From positions 372,001-436,000 of the forward strand of contig CAWCUK010000001.1 of the NCBI GenBank assembly GCA_963798775.1: a DNA stretch of 64,000 nt, written 5' to 3'. Below, one piece after another: positions 28,357 through 36,763 of this stretch. The notes under the pieces were generated by a model. That model had not been told where the DNA came from and made no database searches. It worked only from the letters and a program-made list of their open reading frames with translations. The DNA is from CAWCUK01 sp963798775. GTDB lineage: Bacteria; Bacteroidota; Ignavibacteria; Ignavibacteriales; Ignavibacteriaceae. A program made the position numbers and the translations under genes. Positions within the stretch are counted from its first letter, which is position 1, and every line of letters starts with the position of its first letter.

Positions 28357-29417
28357 TTATTTAATAACTTTGGCGATAAGGTCTGCTACTCTGCAAGAAT
28401 AGCCCCACTCGTTGTCGTACCAAGATACTAATTTGAAAAATCTTTTTTCACCCTTTAAATTATTTTGTAAAGTAGCGAGTGAATCATAAATAGAAGAATG
28501 TTCGTTATGAATAAAATCGCTTGAAACAACTTCTTCATCAGAATATTCAAGAATACCTTTTAAGTATGTTTCGGAAGCTTTCTTTAATAAAGAATCAATT
28601 TCCTCAATTGAAGTATCTTTGGTTGCGCGGAATGTTAAGTCAACAACAGAAACATCAGCGGTTGGAACTCTGAATGACATTCCGGTTAATTTACCTTTTG
28701 TTTCGGGAAGAACTTCACCAACAGCTTTAGCGGCGCCGGTTGAAGAAGGAATAATATTAATTGCAGCTGCTCTTCCGCCTCTCCAATCTTTTTTAGAAGG
28801 ACCGTCAACTGTTTTTTGGGTTGCGGTATAAGAGTGAATTGTGGTCATCAATCCGGTTTCAATTCCTATTCCTTCTTTTAAAAGGACATAAACAACCGGA
28901 GCTAAACAGTTAGTTGTGCAAGAAGCGTTTGAAATAATATCATGTTTTGCCGGATCATATTCTTGATCGTTAACACCAAGAACAACAGTTTTAACTTCAC
29001 CTTTACCGGGTGCCGAGATAATTACTTTTTTTGCGCCGGCTTCTAAATGGCCTTTTGCTTTATCTGAATGCGTAAATAAGCCGGTTGACTCAATTACATA
29101 ATCAACGCCTAATTCTTTCCACGGTAAGTTGCGATGGTTCTTTGGTAGCCGCAACACATTTAATTTTATTGCCGTTTACAACAAGAACATCATCTTCTTC
29201 AACATCTGGATTACTTTTTTCAGTTCCCAGTTCAGCGTTAAATTTTCCGTGAATTGAATCGTATTTTAATTGGTAAGCAAAATATTTAGCGTCTGTACTT
29301 ACATCAACAACGGCAACAACATCAACTTCATTACCTAATAAATTCTTTATCAACAAGAGCTTTAAATACTAGTCTTCCAATTCTTCCGAATCCGTTTATA
29401 CCTACTTTTACTGCCAT
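28357..29417 (-). CDS. gap: Type I glyceraldehyde-3-phosphate dehydrogenase, two frameshifts
   Basis: The enzyme oxidises glyceraldehyde 3-phosphate with NAD and phosphate. The start is ATG 29417 (MAVKVGINGFGRIGRLVF) with AAGGAG upstream. Joined, it is about 335 residues with the catalytic segment SNASCTTNCLAP, TVDGPSKKDWRGGRAA and the C-terminal SWYDNEWGYSCRVADL. Two single-base insertions break the frame: an extra T in GAATTTATT near 29334-29345, and one extra base near 29126-29137. Both sides of each break align with the family without loss. It precedes pgk on the same strand. Confidence 0.92.
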
Positions 29418-29569
29418 ACTTTAACTCCTTTATTTGAATTTTTTAAGTGACTTACAAAATTACTTAAAGCAAGTCTGAATTTCAATTATTGAACGATTAA
29501 GGAGATTGTAGAGAAATTTCGAGAAATTAACGAAACTGTTAATATTCGGCAAGTAATGCGGGTTTAAAG

Positions 29570-29596
29570 GTAATGCCGGAATAGCTCCGGCATTAC
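29570..29596 (-). terminator. Stem-loop after the SdrD-B surface protein gene
   Basis: An 11-bp perfect hairpin, GTAATGCCGGA/TCCGGCATTAC with a 5-base loop, lies 23 bases beyond the stop of the gene ending at 29619. The T tract after it is weak (CTTT), so it may be a terminator or an mRNA-stabilising stem. Confidence 0.6.
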
Positions 29597-29618
29597 TATT
29601 ATAGTTTTAGGCTAAGCC

Positions 29619-31592
29619 CTATTTTGTAAGAATCATTTTTTTAATAATACTCCGCGTGCTCGAAGAAAGTCTGTATAGATAAACACCGCTGCTCAAGTTT
29701 TTTGCGTCAAAATTTACGCTATAGTTTCCCGGCGCAAGTTCTTGCTTAATTAAAGTTGAAACTTCTTTACCTAAAATATCATACACTTTTAAGGTAACAA
29801 AATCAGCTTTGGGAATAGTAAAATTAATATTAGTTGATGGATTAAAAGGATTAGGAAAATTCTGTGAAAGACCAAACTCTGTTGGCGTTTTTTCATCTTT
29901 TTGAACCGAAGTTGCAGTTGATCTTATGAAGCCGATGTTTTTAACATCAAGTTTAAAATTTACAAGCCCGGAATTATCCAACGAAGAAATCATAAACCCA
30001 ACCGCGCGAATCTTACTCGCATCGAACTCAATTTCATCTCCGTATTGCTGTTTAAGATTTTGAAATTCAATTTTATATACTTGCTGCTGCAGGGTTAAAT
30101 TAACCGGATAAACAAAATAATTGTAATTGTTAATTGTGGATAAATCAATAAGTATATAAACTTTGCCTGTTCCGTTTGCTTGAAATGAAATGGAATTAAA
30201 CTCACTTAAGTCAACGGGATTTCCAGCGGGATTTAAATATCTAAAAAGAGAAATCCAATCATGAAGCTCACCGGTAATTTGGGCACCGCCGGAAAGGATA
30301 TAAGATTTTTCCGGAAACAAGGAAAAATCAGTTTCGAAACCGGTTGTAGAAAAATTATCTATTGTACTTGTACTTCCGGAATTATAGCTGAAATTTCCGG
30401 GGGCAATTATATTTTTCTCAACAAGTCCTGCATCTATATTTATAACTTGTGTATTTTCGGCAAGAGAAAAACAATCCGATTTGCCGTTTGGATTTATATC
30501 GGAATCTTTATTTCTATTATCACCTAAAAGAGGTTCGACTAATTTATAGTTATTAGAAAGCAGAATTTCTATTTTATAATTACCCGCGGACAAATTAGTA
30601 AAGCTGTATAAACCATTTTTATCTGTAACAGTAGAAAAAATAGTAGAATCACTGCAGTTAAGAAGATTTACTTTTATATCGGGAACTCCGGTTTCACCTT
30701 CATCTTGAATTCCATTTTCATTGATATCATTCCATACAAAATCGCCTATTGTTCCCCCCGAACTATTTGATTGCGGAACAACGCCCGCATCAATGGATGA
30801 ATTTATTTCACCGGCAGCCAAATCAAAACAGCTCGATCTTGCGGATGTATCATTAATAATTTCAGCGTCGGAATCAAAACTTCCGGATGAATCCGCATGA
30901 GGAAACGTAAAACTATAAACTTTATTTTTATCGGTTAAATAAAATTTAGTATAATAACTTCCGGCACCCAAACTATCAAACTTATAATTTCCGTTTTGAT
31001 CTGTTAAAGTATACGCCAGCCAATGATTTTCGCAAGTATAAAGTTCAACCGTAACCCAAGGCAGCCCGGCTTCATTTTGATCTTGAATTCCGTTTTTATT
31101 TGAATCAATCCAAACTTTATCACCGATTGACGCTGTAAAAGTATCTTTGGGTACATTTAAATTTATTGATCCATCTATAAAATTAATATTATCTAAAACA
31201 TTACCGTCAACATCAGCAATTTCACAATCAGTAAAATTAAGCGCGCTGTTTCCGTTTAGATGATGAAAATTTAAAGTTAATAATTTCCCATCATTTATAT
31301 TTAAAGTATCGCTTACACTTGCCCACGCAATAATAATTTGTCCTTTTACCGAATTATAAATAAAATTTCCCGGAAGCGGATCAGGAATTTCGAGAAAAGA
31401 AACTTTTGAGGTATCATAATTAATTGTTAAACTAACCGCGCCTGCATTGTTCAAATTTCTCATATTTACATCAACCGAGAAATCAATATTTTTTGAACTT
31501 AACGTAACGTTAGAAAGGCTGACAGTAGTTTGGGCATAAATAATTCCGCCGCAAAAAACAGCAAATATTATTGCCAAAATATTTTTCTTCAT
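29619..31592 (-). CDS. Secreted cohesin/SdrD-B repeat surface protein with T9SS sorting domain
   Basis: The start is set at ATG 31592 (MKKNILAIIFAVF), giving 657 residues with a signal peptide ending at GIIYAQ. Residues 20-145 form a cohesin-like beta sandwich. Two SdrD-B-like Ca-binding repeats follow (IGDKVWIDSNKNGIQDQNE and IGDFVWNDINENGIQDEGE). Residues 400-560 resemble a carbohydrate-binding jelly-roll domain. The last 85 residues are a T9SS sorting module (QNFPNPFNPST, SSGVYLYRLSSS). It is probably a cell-surface adhesin or carbohydrate-binding protein. It is divergent from the cytochrome locus, sharing a 390-base intergenic region. Confidence 0.82.
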   Translation of the reverse strand: MKKNILAIIFAVFCGGIIYAQTTVSLSNVTLSSKNIDFSVDVNMRNLNNAGAVSLTINYDTSKVSFLEIPDPLPGNFIYNSVKGQIIIAWASVSDTLNINDGKLLTLNFHHLNGNSALNFTDCEIADVDGNVLDNINFIDGSINLNVPKDTFTASIGDKVWIDSNKNGIQDQNEAGLPWVTVELYTCENHWLAYTLTDQNGNYKFDSLGAGSYYTKFYLTDKNKVYSFTFPHADSSGSFDSDAEIINDTSARSSCFDLAAGEINSSIDAGVVPQSNSSGGTIGDFVWNDINENGIQDEGETGVPDIKVNLLNCSDSTIFSTVTDKNGLYSFTNLSAGNYKIEILLSNNYKLVEPLLGDNRNKDSDINPNGKSDCFSLAENTQVINIDAGLVEKNIIAPGNFSYNSGSTSTIDNFSTTGFETDFSLFPEKSYILSGGAQITGELHDWISLFRYLNPAGNPVDLSEFNSISFQANGTGKVYILIDLSTINNYNYFVYPVNLTLQQQVYKIEFQNLKQQYGDEIEFDASKIRAVGFMISSLDNSGLVNFKLDVKNIGFIRSTATSVQKDEKTPTEFGLSQNFPNPFNPSTNINFTIPKADFVTLKVYDILGKEVSTLIKQELAPGNYSVNFDAKNLSSGVYLYRLSSSTRSIIKKMILTK

Positions 31593-31982
31593 GTTTTTTC
31601 TTCCAAACAAATCGATTCATTTTTTCAATATACATGCCAACCATAAGTCATTAAAAAACAAGCAAATAACATTTCATAACTTCCTTATGCTGTTTCATTT
31701 TAAGAATAAATAGAAAAAGAATATTCATTTTAATACAAAAGAGAATGACGATAGGGAAATTAGCAAATCTCATTTTTTCCAACTTATGAAACAAAGTAAG
31801 AATAAAGGGGAAAATTATTTCTCCCTAATGAGAACCATGCTTAATGCTTTCTCACCTATGAAAAGTAAAAACATTGAAAATCTGCTGAATTTTGAAACAA
31901 TTAATTGGTTTACTTTTTGCGTATTGAAGAATGTCTTTTTTTAAACGGACTTATTTTAAGTAAAATTTATTCTGAGGTTAAG
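31593..31982. other. Divergent intergenic region upstream of the cytochrome locus
   Basis: This AT-rich 390-base region lies between the SdrD-B protein gene and the nine-haem cytochrome gene. It contains no convincing gene. A short inverted repeat TGAGAA-N14-TTCTCA lies at about 31828-31853 and could be an operator. A TTGAAA at about 31890 could be a -35 element, but no good -10 follows at the standard distance. I see no riboswitch. Confidence 0.35.
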
Positions 31983-33551
31983 ATGAAATTTAAATTACTT
32001 TTAACAGCCATAATAGTTGTAATAGCTTCAACCTTCGGTTTTAGCCAAAACTATTATTTGGGTGTTGGAAATGGTACAGAGCAGCAGGGAAAATCATGTG
32101 CATCTTGCCATCAAACCGGAAACATCGGACAACCGATTTATAATGAATGGAAAAATACTCTTCATGCAGTAGCTCAAGATTCATTAGCCGGAACTCTTCG
32201 TTATCAATGTTTACAATGCCACAATACAGGTTGGAATCCCGGTGTTGATAATTACGGGGCCGATGAATATGTAGTTGCTGATACTACTCAACCATTAGGT
32301 TACAGAATTACCGACCAAGCGAAATTTGATAAAGTTAAAAATATACAATGCGAAACTTGCCACGGACCGTTAGGCACAGAAAGCGGAAATTTAGATCTTT
32401 CTCACTGGCCGTTCGCCGACAATCATCAAAAATTAAATTATTCAGCTGAACTTTGCGGTTCCTGCCATGAAGGAGAACATCATCCATATTACGATGAATG
32501 GAAGCTTTCAAGACATGCCGCCTCTGCGGATCAGGCTTTTATAGTAAATAATAAAGGCTGCGTAAGATGCCATGTGGCTCAAAATTTTGCGCTTTATGCT
32601 AAAGATCCTGCTGCTTATAAAGATACTATTATAGTAACAGGGGATGATATTGAACCTTTAACATGTTCTGCATGCCATGATCCTCATAGTGCTAAAAACG
32701 ACGGACAACTCCGTTTTGCATTAAACAGCGCAACAACTATTTGCGATCAGTGCCATACAGGAGAAATTGATTCTGTTGATATTAATACAGAGCCACATCA
32801 TACAACCTCAGAAGCATTAAGCGGATCAGATTTATTCGGTTATCAATATCCCGGAGAAACATACATAAATTCAGCACATACTTATGCGGCTACAAAGCGC
32901 TGCGTAAACTGCCATGTTTACATGACTCCGTTTAACGGAACATTAGCTAATACAGGCCATACTTTCAATCCCCGTGTTGAAGCCTGCGCCTCATGCCATG
33001 CTGATTTTTATTCAAAAGTTGATACTTCAAATGCAGAGAAGAAATTTGATTACCGCGGAGTACAGTCTACTACAGATAGTTTAATGAATGTTTTATCTCA
33101 AAAATTGGCAAGCGCGTCGGTAGAAGATTCATCAACAGCCGCATTTAAAGAAGCCAAATATAATCTTCTTTCTGTTGAGGGCGAAGGCAGCCACGGTATA
33201 CATAATACACGGCTGGTACAAAAATTATTAAGAGACGCGATAGCCTCATTCAATCCTACCGCGGTTGAAAAAGTTGATGGATTACCTTCAACATATGAAT
33301 TGAGCCAGAATTATCCGAATCCGTTCAACCCGACCACAAGCATAAGATTTTCAATTCCCCAAGCAGGAAATGTTAAGATAACTGTTTATGACGCTTTAGG
33401 AAAAGAAGTTACTACTCTCGTAAATGAATACCGTTCACAAGGCAAATATAAAATTGAATGGAATGCATCGACATACGCTTCAGGAATTTACTTCTATAGA
33501 ATAGAAGCAAGCAAATTTGTTAGCGTTAAGAAAATGGTTCTTATAAAATAA
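31983..33551 (+). CDS. Nine-haem c-type cytochrome with T9SS sorting domain
   Basis: The start at ATG 31983 (MKFKLLLTAIIVV) gives 522 residues and a proper signal peptide ending near STFGFSQ; GAGG lies upstream. Nine CxxCH haem-binding motifs (CASCH, CLQCH, CETCH, CGSCH, CVRCH, CSACH, CDQCH, CVNCH, CASCH) span residues 39 to about 365, with cytochrome c554-like spacing of the first ones (NEWKNTLHA between motifs 1 and 2). A helical spacer follows. The last 88 residues are a T9SS module (QNYPNPFNPTT, ASGIYFYRIEAS). It should be exported through the outer membrane and attached at the surface. It is the first gene of the cytochrome/porin locus and is followed by its own terminator. Confidence 0.9.
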   Translation: MKFKLLLTAIIVVIASTFGFSQNYYLGVGNGTEQQGKSCASCHQTGNIGQPIYNEWKNTLHAVAQDSLAGTLRYQCLQCHNTGWNPGVDNYGADEYVVADTTQPLGYRITDQAKFDKVKNIQCETCHGPLGTESGNLDLSHWPFADNHQKLNYSAELCGSCHEGEHHPYYDEWKLSRHAASADQAFIVNNKGCVRCHVAQNFALYAKDPAAYKDTIIVTGDDIEPLTCSACHDPHSAKNDGQLRFALNSATTICDQCHTGEIDSVDINTEPHHTTSEALSGSDLFGYQYPGETYINSAHTYAATKRCVNCHVYMTPFNGTLANTGHTFNPRVEACASCHADFYSKVDTSNAEKKFDYRGVQSTTDSLMNVLSQKLASASVEDSSTAAFKEAKYNLLSVEGEGSHGIHNTRLVQKLLRDAIASFNPTAVEKVDGLPSTYELSQNYPNPFNPTTSIRFSIPQAGNVKITVYDALGKEVTTLVNEYRSQGKYKIEWNASTYASGIYFYRIEASKFVSVKKMVLIK

Positions 33552-33561
33552 TTAATCAGAG

Positions 33562-33607
33562 GAGAGTTCATTATTGCTTTAGTGCAAGATGAACTCTCAT
33601 TTTTTAT
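33562..33607 (+). terminator. Terminator between the first and second cytochrome genes
   Basis: A perfect 10-bp stem, GAGAGTTCAT (33562-33571) with ATGAACTCTC (33589-33598), is followed by ATTTTTTAT. The next gene begins only 46 bases further on, so either a compact promoter lies there or the hairpin acts by partial read-through. Confidence 0.8.
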
Positions 33608-33652
33608 CACCTAAATAAATCTTACACAAACAAAATATATTGGAGGTACTCT

Positions 33653-34210
33653 ATGTTCGGAAAATATCTTTTGATACTTAGTTTTTTAGTATCTCCCCTG
33701 CTTCTTGCTAATAATTCAGCACCATCAGATTCAACTCAGCATGAGTTTGTTGGCGTAAAAACTTGCGGCATGTGCCATAAGTCTGAAAAACAGGGGAAAC
33801 AATTAAGTATTTGGGAAAATTCAAAACATTCAAAAGCATATAAAACTCTTCAAACCAAAGAAGCGGATGAAATTGCTAAGAAACAAGGTTTTGATACTCC
33901 TGCCGCAAAAACCGAAAAATGTTTAAGCTGCCATGTTAGCGGTAACAATGTAGACAAAAAATACATTGGCGCAAAATTTAATATGGAAGACGGCGTACAG
34001 TGCGAAACTTGCCATGGAGCCGGCGGCGATTATAAAAGCTTAAAAATTATGAAAGACGTAAAATTGGCAGTAGAAAACGGATTACATGTATATGATAATC
34101 CCAAAGATCTTTGTGTAAAATGCCATAACGAAAATAGCCCGACTCACAAAGGCGAATATAACTTTGAAGAAATGTGGGGAAAAATAAAACATCCCGTTCC
34201 TTCTAAATAA
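33653..34210 (+). CDS. Tetrahaem periplasmic cytochrome c (c554-like)
   Basis: The 185 residues have a signal peptide ending near SPLLLANN. Four CxxCH motifs (CGMCH, CLSCH, CETCH, CVKCH) and the segment WENSKHSKAYKTL resemble the cytochrome c554 family seen in Chlorobi and related phyla. It has neither a sorting domain nor a lipobox, so it should be a soluble periplasmic electron carrier. A strong GGAGG precedes the ATG. By position it probably feeds electrons to, or takes them from, the larger cytochromes encoded downstream. Confidence 0.9.
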   Translation: MFGKYLLILSFLVSPLLLANNSAPSDSTQHEFVGVKTCGMCHKSEKQGKQLSIWENSKHSKAYKTLQTKEADEIAKKQGFDTPAAKTEKCLSCHVSGNNVDKKYIGAKFNMEDGVQCETCHGAGGDYKSLKIMKDVKLAVENGLHVYDNPKDLCVKCHNENSPTHKGEYNFEEMWGKIKHPVPSK

Positions 34211-34253
34211 TTACTCTTATGGTGTTAATACTCAGAAGAAATAAAGATTCAAA

Positions 34254-35528
34254 ATGAAAAAAATTATTACTCTTACCAGCTTTTTAATCTTAATTCTTAC
34301 TGTCGGAGTATTTGCTCAGAATATAAACGGAAGAGCTTCTTCTTCCGTTTATACTTTTGAACGCTACGATACTGTTAATAATTCAAGTAAATATGTTCGT
34401 GCCTTTCAAATGTTAAACTTGAATATAAATCAAGATAATTACTCTTTAAAAACGTATTTCAATTATGAAAGTGAGCTCTCCCAAAATTTAGATAACCAAT
34501 CCAGACTCCGTTTCTACAATTTATACTTAGAAGCTAGAAATATGTTTGATATGGTTACTTTAAAATTAGGAAGGCAGCCACTTTTCAACAGTATTGCCGG
34601 CGGAATATTCGATGGTATAAACGTAGATTTTAAGAAAAATATATTCAAAGTTAATGCTTATTACGGCGGGAATGTACCTGCTTATCAAAAATTGAAAGTA
34701 ACCGACAAATGGGATGAAAATTACATTTTAGGCGGTAAAATTTTGGCACTGCCTATTGAAAATATGCAAATTGCTCTAAGTTATGTTGATAAAAACTTTA
34801 AACCTGAAAGTTATTTAGCCACCCGTTTAGATGAGAATCTCAATCCTATTCAATATTTAATTGAAAATAATTCCACCCAATACAAGTTTGCATCCGCCGA
34901 AGCCGATTATTCGATGGAAAAATATTTTTCAATATTTACCAAATTTGATTATGATTTGAATTTTGAGAAAGCCTCAAAATTTGAATTCGATGGAAGTTAC
35001 GATCAATTAGATGATTTAAAACTGAATATTTATTATAACTACAGAGAACCGAGAATCAGATATAATTCAATTTTCTCAGTATTCGATTACGGAAATACAC
35101 AAGAAGTTGAACTCGGAGCCGATTATAAAATAAACAAATATTTTACCGCAACCGGAAGATTCGGCGATGTTGAATATAAAGATGATAATTCACAAAGAGT
35201 TACTTTAGGCGTTAGTTCAAATTATGGAAGCGTAAACTATAGGAAAACTTTTGGTTATGCTGGTGAACTTGATGCTATTTCTCTTTATTCGGCTTATACA
35301 CTGCTTGAAGGATTAATCACACCTTCTCTAGGGGTTTCTTATACAAAATATAAGCTTACAAAAGACAGCGATTCAAATAATATAACTTCTGTATTGGCCG
35401 GTTTTAATTACCGCCCTATCAGAACCTTATCATTTGATTTGCAGGGTCAATATTCAAATAATCGCATCTATAAAAATGATTATAGATTTTTCTTTAAAGC
35501 TAATTACTGGTTCAATACAAACTTATAA
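34254..35528 (+). CDS. Outer-membrane beta-barrel protein of the cytochrome locus
   Basis: The 424 residues have a signal peptide ending at VGVFAQ. The mature chain alternates hydrophobic and polar residues over its whole length, with many Tyr/Phe-rich strands (LNLNINQDNYSLKTYFNY, KLGRQPLFNSIAGGIFDG), and ends with an aromatic residue pattern (FFFKANYWFNTNL) typical of porins. I estimate 16-18 strands. It has no haem motif. Lying between cytochrome genes with 10-45 base gaps, it is a good candidate for the porin sheath of a porin-cytochrome conduit. It does not clearly match MtrB/PioB by eye. Confidence 0.75.
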   Translation: MKKIITLTSFLILILTVGVFAQNINGRASSSVYTFERYDTVNNSSKYVRAFQMLNLNINQDNYSLKTYFNYESELSQNLDNQSRLRFYNLYLEARNMFDMVTLKLGRQPLFNSIAGGIFDGINVDFKKNIFKVNAYYGGNVPAYQKLKVTDKWDENYILGGKILALPIENMQIALSYVDKNFKPESYLATRLDENLNPIQYLIENNSTQYKFASAEADYSMEKYFSIFTKFDYDLNFEKASKFEFDGSYDQLDDLKLNIYYNYREPRIRYNSIFSVFDYGNTQEVELGADYKINKYFTATGRFGDVEYKDDNSQRVTLGVSSNYGSVNYRKTFGYAGELDAISLYSAYTLLEGLITPSLGVSYTKYKLTKDSDSNNITSVLAGFNYRPIRTLSFDLQGQYSNNRIYKNDYRFFFKANYWFNTNL

Positions 35529-35537
35529 CTGAATATC

Positions 35538-36746
35538 ATGAAACTAAAACATATATACTTTTTCCTTCTCCCTATTGCTGCCGGTATTTTATTATTTGCC
35601 GCATTTTCGGCAAATTATAATGCTAATGAAGAACCGGATAATAAGGAAGTAATAAAATTTTCGCACAGTTTTCATATAGAACAAACTGACTGCGAAACCT
35701 GCCATGCTGTAACCGGCAGTACTTCTTTAAAAGATAGGGTGATGCCTAGTCATGAGAATTGCGGAACTTGTCATGAAGTTGATAATGAAGATGAATGTAA
35801 TACATGCCATTATGACGGAGTTTTTGAACCTCTCACTCAAAAAAAATCTAATCTGATTTTTAACCACAGTTACCATGTAGACAAGAAAGAGTTGAAATGC
35901 GTTGACTGTCATAAAGGATTAGATGAAGTTGATTATAGCTGGGAGGCTTCACAACCGTTTCCTATGATGGAAAATTGTTACACTTGCCATAGCAATATAA
36001 AACAAGCTCCTAATGCTTGCGAGACCTGTCATTTATCAACAGCGGAACTGAAACCACAGTCGCACAAAAGTTCTTCATTTATCTCCTTGCATAAATTTTC
36101 TGCTCGTTCAATTGAAGCAAATTGTGTAATGTGCCATGATGATAAATCTTGCGAAGATTGTCATGTTGCTAATAGGGTAATGACTGAAACAAATACTTCT
36201 GCGGATTTCTTTCAACCTTATTCACCGACTAATAATGGTTTAGACGGAATTAAACAGCAGAAAATAACCCGGGTACACGATCTTAATTATCGTTTTACCC
36301 ATGGGATAGATGCAAAAGGTAAAAATGCAGAATGTCAGACGTGTCATGAAGTTGAAACTTTCTGCTCAACTTGCCATCAGGCTAATAACGCAGATTATTC
36401 TATAGGCGGTGTTGCACCTGCTTCTCATCTTAAGCCGAATTTTACAACAATAGGAGTTGGTACCGGCGGTGGAGAACATGCTATACTAGCCAGAAGAGAT
36501 ATAGAAAGCTGCGCCGCTTGCCATGATGTACAAGGTGCCGATCCTACTTGTATTACATGCCATTTAGACAGCGACGGAATACAAGGAACCAATCCCCAGA
36601 CTCATCCTAGAAATTTTATGAGAGATATTAAAGGAGATTGGCATGATTCACAAGGTTCTATTTGTTACAATTGTCATAATGGTTCACCACAAGCTCCTGC
36701 AGGTATCGGCTTTTGCGGATATTGCCATGGTGCTAATGAACATTGA
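35538..36746 (+). CDS. Fourteen-haem c-type cytochrome, N-terminally anchored or secreted
   Basis: The 402 residues have an N-terminal hydrophobic segment (FFLLPIAAGILLFAAFSANY) that is a signal peptide or a membrane anchor. Fourteen CxxCH motifs run from about residue 55 to 395. That is one haem per 25-30 residues, a very high density typical of electron wires. Extra His residues (HSFHIE, HSYHVD, HKFSA) precede several motifs and can act as distal ligands, as in c3/c7-type modules. It has no T9SS tail. It overlaps the upstream edge of the next gene and is probably co-transcribed with the barrel protein. Confidence 0.9.
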   Translation: MKLKHIYFFLLPIAAGILLFAAFSANYNANEEPDNKEVIKFSHSFHIEQTDCETCHAVTGSTSLKDRVMPSHENCGTCHEVDNEDECNTCHYDGVFEPLTQKKSNLIFNHSYHVDKKELKCVDCHKGLDEVDYSWEASQPFPMMENCYTCHSNIKQAPNACETCHLSTAELKPQSHKSSSFISLHKFSARSIEANCVMCHDDKSCEDCHVANRVMTETNTSADFFQPYSPTNNGLDGIKQQKITRVHDLNYRFTHGIDAKGKNAECQTCHEVETFCSTCHQANNADYSIGGVAPASHLKPNFTTIGVGTGGGEHAILARRDIESCAACHDVQGADPTCITCHLDSDGIQGTNPQTHPRNFMRDIKGDWHDSQGSICYNCHNGSPQAPAGIGFCGYCHGANEH

Positions 36747-36763
36747 TAATCCACGGAAATAAA

